Notes: generated by a model from the sequence alone, not told the origin. 64,000 nucleotides of DNA from Celeribacter sp. PS-C1 (GCF_019429625.1 NZ_JAHXRW010000013.1:1-64000); one strand, 5' to 3'. Counted from the stretch's first letter, positions 1 through 8,859 are shown. Translations and numbers: made by a program.

Positions 1-2
1 AC

Positions 3-143
3 GGCGACGTCGTCTGCGTCCCGCGCGGTCACCACCCCTGCGGCGCGCCTTACGGGTTCGAGATGTACTACCTCAACGTCATGGCCGGTCCGCTGCGCAA
101 ATGGCGGTTCGTTCCGGCCCCAGAAGTCGAACATTTGATGTGA
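3..143 (+). CDS. iolB: 5-deoxy-glucuronate isomerase, C-terminal part (IolB)
   Basis: The window opens inside this gene; only the last 46 residues and the stop are present. The readable tail contains the pattern RGHHPCGAPYGFEMYYLNVM and ends WRFVPAPEVEHLM, which matches the conserved C-terminal end of IolB, the cupin-fold isomerase that converts 5-deoxy-glucuronate to 5-dehydro-2-deoxy-gluconate in myo-inositol breakdown. The next gene begins about 40 bases later on the same strand behind a good ribosome site, so the two are probably co-transcribed. Identification rests on the short tail only, but that tail is distinctive. Confidence 0.85.
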   Translation, partial: GDVVCVPRGHHPCGAPYGFEMYYLNVMAGPLRKWRFVPAPEVEHLM

Positions 144-183
144 GCCGGACAGGTTCACGAAAGGCACGAAGAGGAGAGAAATC

Positions 184-960
184 ATGACACATGTTTTTCA
201 GCTGGCCGCCTGTGCCGAGATGCTGTGGCAAGACAAACCGATCGACTGGCGCTCGGCGCGTCTGACCGAACGGGGTCTGGGCGTCGGTCTTTGGAATTAT
301 CCCGACCACGACCTGGCCAAACTCGAAGCGGTCGGCGCCAATTACACGATTATGAACGGCTATCTCGAAGGCCGCCTGACCGATGCGGAAGGTGCCGAAA
401 AGCTTCTGCAATCAGCCTATGAGACCGCACAGGTGGGCAAGCGTTTGGGCGTGGATCGTCTGAACCTGCATGGCACGGGACTTGGCGACGGCGGCATTCC
501 GATCCCGCAGCATGGCGCCTTCGCCCCGGGAATGATGCAGCGCGCGCGCGATACGTTGCAGCGGATTTGCGACATGGCGGAGCGCGAAGGTGTCGTGTTC
601 ACCTTGGAGAACCTGAACCCGCTTGATCATCCCGGCTGCCCCTTCGGGTCGACCTCTGATGTGCTGTCGCTGGTGTCCTCAATCAACCGACCGGAGTTGC
701 GCATCAACCTCGACCTTTACCACACGCAAATTGGCGAGGGCGATCTCATCCGCTGGTGCGAAGCCTGCCTGCCGTGGATCGGAGAGGTTCAGGTGGCGGA
801 CAACCCCGGGAGATGCGAACCGGGAACGGGCGAAATCAACTACAACGGCGTCGCCAAGGCCCTCACCGAAATGGGCTATAGCGGTCCGGTCGGCATGGAA
901 GCCTTCGCCAAAGGTGACAGCGACCTAGCCCTAGACGCCTTTGTGGCGGCGTTTTCCTGA
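184..960 (+). CDS. hydroxypyruvate isomerase-like TIM barrel protein
   Basis: A 258-residue xylose-isomerase-like TIM barrel protein (AP endonuclease family 2 fold). The late segment VADNPGRCEPGTGEINYNG is close to the hydroxypyruvate isomerase signature. Metal-site acidic residues are visible in FTLENLNP (about residue 142) and INLDLYHTQ (about residue 176). The start is the ATG behind GAGGAGAG. Family members isomerise small sugars, hydroxypyruvate or inososes. Sitting directly after iolB and before a TRAP transporter, it probably works in inositol or a related polyol or sugar pathway. The exact substrate cannot be read from the sequence; IolI/IolH-type inosose isomerase activity is the main alternative. 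Confidence 0.75.
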   Translation: MTHVFQLAACAEMLWQDKPIDWRSARLTERGLGVGLWNYPDHDLAKLEAVGANYTIMNGYLEGRLTDAEGAEKLLQSAYETAQVGKRLGVDRLNLHGTGLGDGGIPIPQHGAFAPGMMQRARDTLQRICDMAEREGVVFTLENLNPLDHPGCPFGSTSDVLSLVSSINRPELRINLDLYHTQIGEGDLIRWCEACLPWIGEVQVADNPGRCEPGTGEINYNGVAKALTEMGYSGPVGMEAFAKGDSDLALDAFVAAFS

Positions 961-1240
961 GGGGCTTATGGCGGTTTTCGGCAAGGAACCCAACGAAATC
1001 CCCCACGCAATGCCCCTTCCATTCATCTGAAAATGCACAGGGGGATTGACCAAGCGAGCCGCGGTGGGAATCCGTCCCTCCCCGGCTTGCATTCTTGCGC
1101 AACTTTCCCCCATATGCGGGCCAAATCTGCATTTTGGCGCGCGTTTTTGCATCTTTGTGACGATGCAACCCCGCCTTCGGATTTTTTGAAAGGAGCGCGC
1201 CGACGCGCGCTTTGCATATGCACTGTCTGGGAGGACAAGA

Positions 1241-2227
1241 ATGAATGCCTTTTTGAAAGTGGCTGCCGTTGCGGCCACTGCCCTGAGCGCGAGCACCGTG
1301 TCTCTGGCCGCCGAGATCGACACCGTGACCCTGCGTCTTGCGCATGTGGTGAACGAACAGGATGCCTATCACACCGCTGCCGTGAAATTCCAGGAACTGG
1401 TCACGGAACGCTCCGAGGGCGCAATCACCATCGAGATTTTCCCGAACGCTACGCTGGGCGATGAGCGCACCCTGCTTGAGGGCATGCAAATCGGCACCGT
1501 CGATATGGGCGTGATCACCAACGGCCCCGTCGCCAACTTCCTCGAAGACATGGCCGTCTTTGAACTGCCGTTCCTCTTCCCCTCGCCAGAAGCCGCCTAT
1601 GGCGTTCTCGACGGTGAGATTGGCCAGGAGCTTCTGGACCGCCTGTCCGAGGTGAACCTTAAAGGTCTCGCTTATGCCGAGCGCGGGTTCCGCAACCTGA
1701 CCAACTCCGAACGTGCCGTCACGACCCCTGCCGATCTCGATGGGCTGCGTGTCCGCGTGATGGAAAACCCGGTCTATATCGACACCTTCCGTGAATTGGG
1801 CGCCGATGCGATCCCGATGGCCTGGACCGAAGCCCTGACCGCGATGCAGCAAGGCACGATTGATGGTCAGGAAAACCCGGTGGGCGTGGTCTACGCGTTC
1901 AAACTGAACGAGACCCAGACCAACATGACCATGACGCGCCACACCTACGCGCCGGCGCTGTTCGTGATGGGCATGCCGAAATGGAACCAGCTGTCCGAAG
2001 AGACCCAAGCCCTCATCACCGAGGCAGCGCAGGACGCGGCGGAATACGAACGCGCACTGAACGCCGAGCTGGAAGGTGAACAGCTTCAGTCTCTCAAGGA
2101 CGCAGGCATGACCATCGTCGAAGATGCCGATCTGGCGGCCTTCTCCGCCGCGGTTCAGCCGGTCTACGAGAAATACGGTGCGAAATTCGGCGACTACCTG
2201 CCGCGCATCCAGGACGCATTGAAATAA
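1241..2227 (+). CDS. TRAP transporter substrate-binding protein (DctP family)
   Basis: A 328-residue periplasmic binding protein of a tripartite ATP-independent periplasmic transporter. Residues 1-24 form a signal peptide ending at SLAA/EID. The body shows the DctP pattern: LRLAHVVNE near the mature N-terminus, a FELPFLFPSPEAAY segment, and LDGLRVRVMENPVY with the conserved arginine that binds a carboxylate ligand. The ATG has a strong GGGAGGA ribosome site. It is followed by the small and large membrane subunits with almost no spacing, so binding protein and permease are one operon. The ligand is probably an organic or sugar acid, given the conserved arginine and the neighbouring iolB. Confidence 0.93.
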   Translation: MNAFLKVAAVAATALSASTVSLAAEIDTVTLRLAHVVNEQDAYHTAAVKFQELVTERSEGAITIEIFPNATLGDERTLLEGMQIGTVDMGVITNGPVANFLEDMAVFELPFLFPSPEAAYGVLDGEIGQELLDRLSEVNLKGLAYAERGFRNLTNSERAVTTPADLDGLRVRVMENPVYIDTFRELGADAIPMAWTEALTAMQQGTIDGQENPVGVVYAFKLNETQTNMTMTRHTYAPALFVMGMPKWNQLSEETQALITEAAQDAAEYERALNAELEGEQLQSLKDAGMTIVEDADLAAFSAAVQPVYEKYGAKFGDYLPRIQDALK

Positions 2228-2228
2228 G

Positions 2229-2786
2229 ATGCTCTCCAGGCTGGCGTGGATAGACCGGAAAGTGGGAGAGATCCTGAAACCCGTGGTTTTCGCGGGGATG
2301 GCAGGATTGACCTTCGTGATCACTCTTCAGATCGTGTCGCGGGTCTTCTTTACCTCCATGAGCTGGACGGAAGAGGTCGCACGGTTTCTTCTGATCTGGA
2401 TCACCTTTCTCGGTGCCGCGCTGGCCTATCAACAGGGTCGGCATATCGCGGTCACAATGGCCCGTGATAGCCTGCCGCCCGCGCTTGGCCGGATCGTGAC
2501 CGGCCTAGCGACACTTGTCGCCATTGCCTTTCTGTTGACGCTGGCCGATATCGGCTGGCGCTACATGAACATGCAAAGCTTCCAAAAGTCGCCGTCTTTG
2601 CGGATCAGCATGACCTATGTCTATGCCGTTATGCCTCTGGCTGCGGTGATCATGGCCGGGCTGTCGGTGATCGATCTGTTGCGGCTTTTGGCGGGCGCTC
2701 CGATCCGTCAGGCGCATGCCGAACTCGACAGCGATCTCGAACATGAACTCGCGGGCGATGCCACGCGAGAGGAGAAGACGAAATGA
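2229..2786 (+). CDS. TRAP transporter small permease subunit (DctQ family)
   Basis: A 185-residue protein with four predicted membrane segments (about residues 16-36, 50-66, 88-108 and 132-150) and the motif SWTEEVARFLLIWITFLGAA, characteristic of the DctQ small subunit. It starts one base after the binding-protein stop and overlaps the large subunit by four bases (ATGA), indicating translational coupling. In TRAP systems DctQ forms a membrane scaffold with DctM. The C-terminal tail is charged and rich in Glu, which is common in the cytoplasmic tails of this family. Confidence 0.92.
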   Translation: MLSRLAWIDRKVGEILKPVVFAGMAGLTFVITLQIVSRVFFTSMSWTEEVARFLLIWITFLGAALAYQQGRHIAVTMARDSLPPALGRIVTGLATLVAIAFLLTLADIGWRYMNMQSFQKSPSLRISMTYVYAVMPLAAVIMAGLSVIDLLRLLAGAPIRQAHAELDSDLEHELAGDATREEKTK

Positions 2787-4030
2787 ACCTCGTGCTCGCC
2801 GGTCTCTTCGTTCTTTTCCTGCTGATGGGTATCCCGGTCGCCATCGTGATCGGCGCGGCCACGATGAGCGCGCTGAACATGGCAGGCGTGCCCCTCATGG
2901 TTGTGCCGCAACAGATGTTCTCCGGCATCAACTCCTTTGCGCTCGTCGCCGTGCCGATGTTCGTTCTGGCGGGCGATGTCATGGCGCAGGGTGAGATTTC
3001 CAAACGCCTCGTCGCCTTTGCCGACAGCATGTTCGGATTTATTCGTGGCGGTCTGTCCATCGTGTCGGTTCTGGCCGGGATGTTCTTTGCCGCAATCTCC
3101 GGCTCTGGCGCGGCCACCACGGCGGCCGTTGGCGCGAGCCTCGTGCCCGAACTGAAACGCAAGGGCTACGACCCCGCCTCCGCCGCCTCTCTCATTGCCG
3201 CTTCCGGCACCATCGGCGTGGTGATCCCGCCCTCCGTGCCGATGATCATCTATGCCGTCATCGCCCAAGAATCCGTGGCGAAACTGTTCCTGAACGGCTT
3301 TATCCCCGGAATCGCGATGGGCATCGGCCTTATTTTCATCGCCCTCATTCAAGGACACCGACGCGCCTACCCGCGCGGCACAGCGTTCAATCTCGCGACC
3401 ATCGGGCGGACCTTCCTGTCAGCCAGCTGGGGCTTGATGGCCCCGCTGATCATTCTTGGCGGGATTTTCTCCGGCTTTTTCACACCTTCCGAGGCCGCCG
3501 TGATCGCAGTGGATTACGCGATCCTCGTATCGCTGTTCATCTATCGCGACATGACGCTGAAACAGCTCTATCGCATCATCATCCGCGCCGGCGTCACCAC
3601 CGCCGTCATTATGTTCGTAATCGCGGCCTCCTCCGTTCTCAGCTGGGCTTTGTCGAGCTGGCAGGTGCCGAACCAGATCGCCACCGCCGCGCTGTCGCTG
3701 TCGTCCAACACCTATGTGCTTTTGCTGTTGGTGATGCTGGTGATCTTGGTCGCAGGCGTATTCTTGGAAACAGCTTCTGCGCTCATCATCCTGACGCCAA
3801 TGCTCTTGCCCTTGGCCGCGCAACTGGGTCTCGGAACCGTGCATTTCGGCATCATCATCGTGGTGGGTCTGGCCATTGGTATGGTCACACCGCCGGTGGC
3901 GATCAACCTGTTCGTCGCCTCCACCACGGCGCGCTTACCGATCGAAAAGATCACCCGGACAGTCATGCCCTATCTCGGGGTCTTGCTTTTCGTCTACCTG
4001 ATGATCGCCTTCGTGCCGCTGATCCTGTGA
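2783..4030 (+). CDS. TRAP transporter large permease subunit (DctM family)
   Basis: A 415-residue, very hydrophobic protein with about twelve membrane segments. It is the ion-coupled transport subunit of the TRAP system. Diagnostic stretches are SGSGAATTAAVG near residue 110, GVVIPPSVPMIIYAV near 150 and GMVTPPVAINLFVAS near 370, which line the sodium and substrate site in this family. Length is normal (about 425). The start overlaps the DctQ stop. The gene ends 34 bases before a hairpin that separates it from the convergent methyltransferase gene. Confidence 0.94.
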   Translation: MNLVLAGLFVLFLLMGIPVAIVIGAATMSALNMAGVPLMVVPQQMFSGINSFALVAVPMFVLAGDVMAQGEISKRLVAFADSMFGFIRGGLSIVSVLAGMFFAAISGSGAATTAAVGASLVPELKRKGYDPASAASLIAASGTIGVVIPPSVPMIIYAVIAQESVAKLFLNGFIPGIAMGIGLIFIALIQGHRRAYPRGTAFNLATIGRTFLSASWGLMAPLIILGGIFSGFFTPSEAAVIAVDYAILVSLFIYRDMTLKQLYRIIIRAGVTTAVIMFVIAASSVLSWALSSWQVPNQIATAALSLSSNTYVLLLLVMLVILVAGVFLETASALIILTPMLLPLAAQLGLGTVHFGIIIVVGLAIGMVTPPVAINLFVASTTARLPIEKITRTVMPYLGVLLFVYLMIAFVPLIL

Positions 4031-4064
4031 GCCCGGCGCGGCGACTGCTCTAAGCCTCTGATCT

Positions 4065-4088
4065 CACCTCGACCTATCAGTCGAGGTG
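4065..4088. terminator. inverted repeat between convergent genes, possible terminator
   Basis: A perfect 9-bp stem (CACCTCGAC with GTCGAGGTG) around a 6-base loop lies between the convergent TRAP permease and methyltransferase genes. No uridine run follows on either strand, so termination is plausible from position but not certain. Confidence 0.4.
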
Positions 4089-4101
4089 TGGGCCTATACG
4101 T

Positions 4102-4746
4102 TTAAGCTCCGCGCTTCTTCGCGACGAGGAAAGGACGCGCATCTTTGCGCCCTGAACCATGGCGGGCGCGTTCGACGATCTCGAAACCAGCCGCCTCCAT
4201 CCTCTGCTCAAGTTCCTTGGCCGACAGAAACAACACCGAGGGCGCTTTGCCGACGAGCTGCATCGCAGGGACGACCAGACGCAAAAGCATGTTCATCTCG
4301 CGAAGGCAGGGGGTCTTGGTGATAAATGTGCCGCCGGGCTTCAAAAGCCGATGCACGCTTTGCAAGGTGACGTCCAAATCCGGGACAAGATGCAGAACGC
4401 TAAAGCCCAGAACCGCATCAAACGTCCCCTCTGACCACACTGTCTCCTCCGGCGTGCCAATCTCGAAACGGACGTTGGTGGCGCCCTCCCGGTCGGCCTT
4501 TTCGCGGGCAATCGCAATCATTTCACTTGAGATGTCGCTCGCCACATACTGTCTGACCGATGGCGCCAACTTGAGCGCCGTCGTGCCAGTGCCGCAGCCG
4601 AATTCGAACACGGTGTCCTCTGCCGTCAGAGACTGTCGCGTCCGCTCAAGCGTTCTCTCATATCCCATCATGTCGGCAACCGGCGAGGCCGCATATTTGC
4701 GGGCGGCACGGTTCCAAAAACGCGCGTCTTTCTTGAGGTCTGTCAT
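4102..4746 (-). CDS. class I SAM-dependent methyltransferase
   Basis: A 214-residue Rossmann-fold methyltransferase. Motif I is visible as FEFGCGTGTTALKLAP, followed by YVASDIS (motif post I) and FDAVLGFSVLHLVPDLD (motif II and beyond). I chose the ATG giving MTDLKKDARFWNRAA because AAAGGAG stands six bases upstream. A longer frame reaches 4776 but would bypass that ribosome site. The gene is divergent from a LysR regulator with about 80 bases of AT-rich DNA between them, so the regulator probably controls it. The methyl acceptor is unknown; the fold is shared by many small-molecule methyltransferases. Confidence 0.85.
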   Translation of the reverse strand: MTDLKKDARFWNRAARKYAASPVADMMGYERTLERTRQSLTAEDTVFEFGCGTGTTALKLAPSVRQYVASDISSEMIAIAREKADREGATNVRFEIGTPEETVWSEGTFDAVLGFSVLHLVPDLDVTLQSVHRLLKPGGTFITKTPCLREMNMLLRLVVPAMQLVGKAPSVLFLSAKELEQRMEAAGFEIVERARHGSGRKDARPFLVAKKRGA

Positions 4747-4829
4747 GGCAGTCTCCTTTCGCGGCGGGTCTATCATATACGAAAAAGAATAAAATTGCGG
4801 TATTATGCATAGATTATATACATATTCGT

Positions 4830-5738
4830 ATGAAAAATCTGGACTGGAATCACGCGCGCGCTTTTCTCTCCACCGCTGAGACGGGTTCGCTCTCTGCCGC
4901 CGCGAGAGCGCTCAAACTGTCGCAGCCCACGCTCTCGCGACAGATTGCGGCCTTCGAAGCCGAACTGGATGTGACCTTGTTTGAGCGGGTTGGCAAAAGG
5001 CTTATTCTAACGGACGCCGGTGACAGCCTTCTCCAGCATGTGCGCGCCATGGGCGACGCCGCGTCCGCGATGACGCTTGCCGCCTCTGGACGATCAGAGG
5101 CCATAGAGGGGCGTGTGAGCATCTCCGCAAGTGACGCCTACGCGGCCTACATTCTGCCCGAAATTTTCGAGCGCATTCGCCGTGAAGCGCCGCAAGTGAC
5201 ATTGGTTCTGGTCTCCAGCAACGCTCTGAGCGACCTGCACCGACGAGAGGCAGACATCGCGCTCCGCAATGTGCGCCCCGAAGGCGACGGGCTGATTGCC
5301 AAACGTCTTCGCGACAGCACGGCGGGCCTCTATGCCTCGCGCGACTGGGTGGCACGCCACGGCCACCCGAAGTCGTTCTCTGACATTGCGACAGAAGATC
5401 TCATCGGCTTTGAGGACTTGGAAGGCTTTACCCAGCACCTGAAAGCCGCAGGTCTCAACGCAGCCCCACAAGATTTTCGTCTGAGTTCTGAAAGCGGTGT
5501 GGCCGTCTGGGAAATGGTGAAACGCGGATTGGGCGTCTGTGCCATGGCGCGAGAAATTGCGATCCGGACCGAGAATGTCGTCGAGCTTTTCCCCGAAACG
5601 CCCATCGCCACCTTTCCACTTTGGTTGGTGACCCACCGCGAATTGCGCACGAGCCGCCGGATCCGTCTGGTCTACGACATCCTGGCCGAAGACCTGCCGC
5701 GTGTGGATCGCCTGAGCCTTCCGCATCAAGGGAGGTAA
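4830..5738 (+). CDS. LysR-family transcriptional regulator
   Basis: A 302-residue LysR-type regulator. Residues 1-60 form the winged helix-turn-helix, with the hallmark LSAAARALKLSQPTLSRQIA and LFERVGKRLILT. Residues about 90-290 form the periplasmic-binding-like inducer domain. It is divergently arranged with the methyltransferase gene. The short shared region holds TATGCATA and ATATACATAT-like imperfect palindromes suitable for LysR binding. The likely target is the adjacent methyltransferase; the inducer is unknown. Confidence 0.92.
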   Translation: MKNLDWNHARAFLSTAETGSLSAAARALKLSQPTLSRQIAAFEAELDVTLFERVGKRLILTDAGDSLLQHVRAMGDAASAMTLAASGRSEAIEGRVSISASDAYAAYILPEIFERIRREAPQVTLVLVSSNALSDLHRREADIALRNVRPEGDGLIAKRLRDSTAGLYASRDWVARHGHPKSFSDIATEDLIGFEDLEGFTQHLKAAGLNAAPQDFRLSSESGVAVWEMVKRGLGVCAMAREIAIRTENVVELFPETPIATFPLWLVTHRELRTSRRIRLVYDILAEDLPRVDRLSLPHQGR

Positions 5739-5749
5739 ATCTCCAAAGC

Positions 5750-5786
5750 GCCCGGCGCGATCCTTCTGATCTCGCGCCGGGCTTTT
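5750..5786 (+). terminator. rho-independent terminator of the LysR gene
   Basis: A perfect 11-bp stem (GCCCGGCGCGA paired with TCGCGCCGGGC) with an 11-base loop, followed by TTTT on the plus strand. It lies 12 bases after the LysR stop and before the convergent dehydrogenase gene. Confidence 0.85.
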
Positions 5787-5827
5787 CATATTCCTCGTTA
5801 CTCAGGTCTATCGACCCAAGTGCCCGA

Positions 5828-6880
5828 TCAGTTCGGCGCTTTGACGAGGATTTTGACGTGCGACTTTTCCGCGACGAGGGCTTCGAAGCCTTCGGACACC
5901 ACGTCATCCAACTCAATGCGTTTGGTCACCAGCTTCTCGGCACTGAAATAGCCCTGCGTCATCAACTCCATCACGGCAGGGAAAACGTGGCGATAGGCGA
6001 TCGAGCCTTTGATCTGGCGTTCTTTGAGGACGACCGTGTTCGGATTGAACGCCGCATCGCCTTCCCAGATCGAGACCACAAGGATTTGCCCGTCATGGCG
6101 GGTGCTGTCGATGCATTGCGGCAGCACGGCGGGCACGCCCGTGACTTCAAAGGCCACATGGACGCCATCGGTTGCCTCGCGAATGACGGCGACAGCATCC
6201 TCGGACATCGGATCGATCACCTTTGTGGCGCCCAGTTCAAGTGCCTTTTCGCGGCGCACTTCAGAAGGTTCGACCACATAGATTTGCGATGCCCCTGCGA
6301 CGCGCAGCGCCTCCACCACCAACAGACCGATGGGACCGGCGCCAAACACAGCCGCCTTATCCCCGGCCCGGATGGCCGAGATACGCACCGCATGCAATGC
6401 GACGGCGGCGGGTTCGACCAAAGCACCCTGCTCCATCGACAGGCCCTCGGGCATCTTGTGCACCATCTTCGCCGGGATCACGGAATGCGAGGCAAAGCCG
6501 CCGTGACCGCCCGACAGACCGACAAATCCCAATTGCTCGTCGAGGTTATATTTGCCCTCAAGCGACGCCTGACTCGTTTCGCTGGCAAAGATCGGCTCGA
6601 TCGCGACGCGGTCACCGACCGCAAGCCCGGTCACACCTTCGCCCACCTCGGTGATCTCGCCGCAATATTCGTGGCCCATGGTGATCGGCGCCTTGTCATG
6701 GCTCAGTGGATGTTCTTCGTCCACGGGGATGAAAATCGGCCCGGCCAGATATTCATGCAGGTCGCTGCCGCAAATCCCGGTCCAGGCCACTTTGACCTTT
6801 ACCTCACCCGCCGACGGGGAGGGTTCGGGAATGTCTTCGACGCGGATATCTTTGACGCCATGCCAGCGTGCTGCTTTCAT
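5828..6880 (-). CDS. zinc-type medium-chain dehydrogenase, 2,3-butanediol dehydrogenase-like
   Basis: A 350-residue medium-chain alcohol dehydrogenase. The N-terminal catalytic domain has the zinc pattern WTGICGSDLHEYLAGP (about residues 33-48) and the catalytic-zinc motif GHEYCGEITEVGEGV (about 69-83). The Rossmann domain has AVFGAGPIGLLVVEALR (about 173-189). The N-terminal pattern resembles (R,R)-butanediol dehydrogenases. It lies 67 bases downstream of the flavin monooxygenase on the same strand and near an AcoR-like regulator, so a role in acetoin, butanediol or a similar secondary alcohol is reasonable. Other polyol dehydrogenases of this family cannot be excluded. Start has GGAG upstream. 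Confidence 0.82.
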   Translation of the reverse strand: MKAARWHGVKDIRVEDIPEPSPSAGEVKVKVAWTGICGSDLHEYLAGPIFIPVDEEHPLSHDKAPITMGHEYCGEITEVGEGVTGLAVGDRVAIEPIFASETSQASLEGKYNLDEQLGFVGLSGGHGGFASHSVIPAKMVHKMPEGLSMEQGALVEPAAVALHAVRISAIRAGDKAAVFGAGPIGLLVVEALRVAGASQIYVVEPSEVRREKALELGATKVIDPMSEDAVAVIREATDGVHVAFEVTGVPAVLPQCIDSTRHDGQILVVSIWEGDAAFNPNTVVLKERQIKGSIAYRHVFPAVMELMTQGYFSAEKLVTKRIELDDVVSEGFEALVAEKSHVKILVKAPN

Positions 6881-6947
6881 TGTGGTTCTCCTTGGTTCGT
6901 ACAGTTTGCGCCCGGGCAGGGAAGAAAGCCCGGACGCGCCATGCGCA

Positions 6948-8747
6948 TCACGAGAGGTGATGCACTTCCTGAAGGCCGTAGACAGGGGTGTCGATCCCCT
7001 CCATACGGGCTTTCAATTGCAGGGCGAGATAGAGCGAATAGTGGCGCGACTGGTGCAGGTTTCCGCCGTGAAACCACAGGTTCTCCTGCTGCGTCGGCTT
7101 CCACATGTTGCGCTGTTCGCCCTCCCATGGGCCGGGGTCTTTCGTGGTGTCAGAGCCGAGGCCCCAGACCTTGCCCACCTTGTCCGCGACCTCCTGACTG
7201 ATCAGGTCCGCCGCCCAGCCGTTCATCGAGCCAAAGCCCGTGGCCATCACCACGAGATCCGCCTCAAGCCGTGTGCCATCGGCCAACACAACGGCGGGAT
7301 CATCGAAATGATCGACCTGCCCCTGAACGAGTTTCACCTCGCCATCGATGATCAACTGGCTCGCGCCCACATCGATGTAATAGCCGGACCCGCGACGCAG
7401 GTATTTCAGGAACAACCCCGACCCGTCATCGCCCCAGTCGAGTTTGAATCCCGCCTTTTCAAGACCCGCATAGAAGTCGGCATCGCGCTCGCGCATCTGG
7501 TCGTAGAGCGGGATTTGGAACTCATGCATGATCTTGTAGGGCAGTGAAGCGAAGATCATATCGGCCTTTTCTGTGGTGATGCCATTGTCGAGCGCCTCTT
7601 CGGAATAGAGCCCGCCCAAACCGATCTCCATCAGGCTGTCGGATTTGACGATATGGGTGGAGGACCGCTGCACCATCGTGACGTCGGCATCCGCTTCCCA
7701 AAGCGCGGCACAGATGTCATGGGCGGAGTTGTTGGAGCCCACCACAACCACCTTTTTCCCGGCCCAGGCATCCGGCCCTTCATGTTGTGAAGAATGCTGG
7801 ATCGTGCCTTTGAAACTGTCCATGCCCGGGAACTGCGGCACATTCGCCTTGCCCGACATGCCAGTCGCCAGCACCAGTTGCGTCGGGCGCAGGATCACCT
7901 CTTCGCCGTCGCGATTGACCCGAACCTCCCAAGTGCCGCTGGCCGCGTCATAGCTGGCCTTCTGCACTTCGGAACGGGTCCAGTAGTTGATCTCCATGAC
8001 CTTGGTATACATCTCAAGCCAATCGCCGACCTTGTCCTTTGGTGTAAACACCGGCCAGTTGTCGGGAAACTTGATGTAGGGCAGATGGTCGTACCAGATC
8101 GGATCGTGAAGGCAGAGCGATTTATAGCGCGACCGCCACTGGTCTCCGGGCCGGTCGTGTTTGTCCAAAACGATGGTGGGCACCCCGAGCTGGCGCAGAC
8201 GTGCACCCAAAGCGATACCGCCCTGCCCGCCGCCGATGATCACCGTATAGGGCTGTGTGTCATAGCCAAGAGACGCCTCCTCCGCCTCCCGCGCTTCTTT
8301 CCAGGATGTGCGGTTCTTCTTCGCGCCGTGTTCGGCGCCCATCGGGCGGCGTTTGCCCCGGTTCTCTTCGTGACCTTTGAGTTCTTGCAGAGCCGTCAAA
8401 AGGGTCCAGATCCGCCCCTCTTTCAGACGCATCAAGCCCCAGCCACGACCGACCGCGGTCTCAAACGTCACCCAAGCCGTGATCACCCCACCATCTTCTT
8501 TCGGGGTCTCCCCCCTTTGGAGCGCAAAGCCCCGAGGCCCGGTGTGGTTCAGCTGCGCATTCAGCATGTCTGCGACGCCAGACGGGCCTTCTACCGTCTT
8601 CAGGTTCCAGGTCACTGCGACCAGATCACGCCAGTAGCTATCGGTGGCAAAAACTGCGCTTGCGGCCTGTACGTCGCCCTCCTCCAAGGCGGCGTTCAGG
8701 GTATCGAGCGTCTCCTGCACCTGTGCGATTGTTGTTGAATCGAGCAT
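6948..8747 (-). CDS. flavin-containing monooxygenase with N-terminal NTF2-like domain
   Basis: A 599-residue two-domain protein. Residues 1-125 resemble a SnoaL/NTF2-like fold (a helical start, then DSYWRDLVAVTW and RGWGLMRLKEGRIWTLLTALQEL). A charged linker (125-165) precedes the flavoprotein part: FAD motif GGGQGG at 172-177, an FMO-type motif FKGTIQHSSQH at 312-322 and the NADPH motif GSNNSAHD at 337-344. A late ATGF motif is also present. The class hydroxylates or inserts oxygen into ketones, amines or thiols. With the dehydrogenase downstream it may oxidise a ketone or alcohol substrate. The start has AGGAGG directly upstream. Substrate is unknown. Confidence 0.85.
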   Translation of the reverse strand: MLDSTTIAQVQETLDTLNAALEEGDVQAASAVFATDSYWRDLVAVTWNLKTVEGPSGVADMLNAQLNHTGPRGFALQRGETPKEDGGVITAWVTFETAVGRGWGLMRLKEGRIWTLLTALQELKGHEENRGKRRPMGAEHGAKKNRTSWKEAREAEEASLGYDTQPYTVIIGGGQGGIALGARLRQLGVPTIVLDKHDRPGDQWRSRYKSLCLHDPIWYDHLPYIKFPDNWPVFTPKDKVGDWLEMYTKVMEINYWTRSEVQKASYDAASGTWEVRVNRDGEEVILRPTQLVLATGMSGKANVPQFPGMDSFKGTIQHSSQHEGPDAWAGKKVVVVGSNNSAHDICAALWEADADVTMVQRSSTHIVKSDSLMEIGLGGLYSEEALDNGITTEKADMIFASLPYKIMHEFQIPLYDQMRERDADFYAGLEKAGFKLDWGDDGSGLFLKYLRRGSGYYIDVGASQLIIDGEVKLVQGQVDHFDDPAVVLADGTRLEADLVVMATGFGSMNGWAADLISQEVADKVGKVWGLGSDTTKDPGPWEGEQRNMWKPTQQENLWFHGGNLHQSRHYSLYLALQLKARMEGIDTPVYGLQEVHHLS

Positions 8748-8859
8748 TGCGTTTCCTCCTCATCGGCAATGTGATGAAGAGAATGTGACGAGCGCAGAGA
8801 CACTCTGACCACGCAAAATTCGCCGTTTCGATCGTCTTTCGACTTGCGGCATCGCGGCA

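Noticed and set aside
961-1240. Possible riboswitch or attenuator ahead of the TRAP genes
   Set aside because: Only a GCGCGC palindrome near 1196-1210 is visible; no known aptamer core and no terminator-type hairpin.
863-2323. A 486-residue open frame on the minus strand
   Set aside because: It is the antisense of the TIM barrel and dctP genes, with shadow composition and no ribosome site; GC-rich DNA makes long antisense frames common.
8748-8859. Possible sigma-54 (-24/-12) promoter before the monooxygenase gene
   Set aside because: The best GG...GC candidate on the minus strand has wrong spacing, and the regulator lacks the sigma-54 contact loop.
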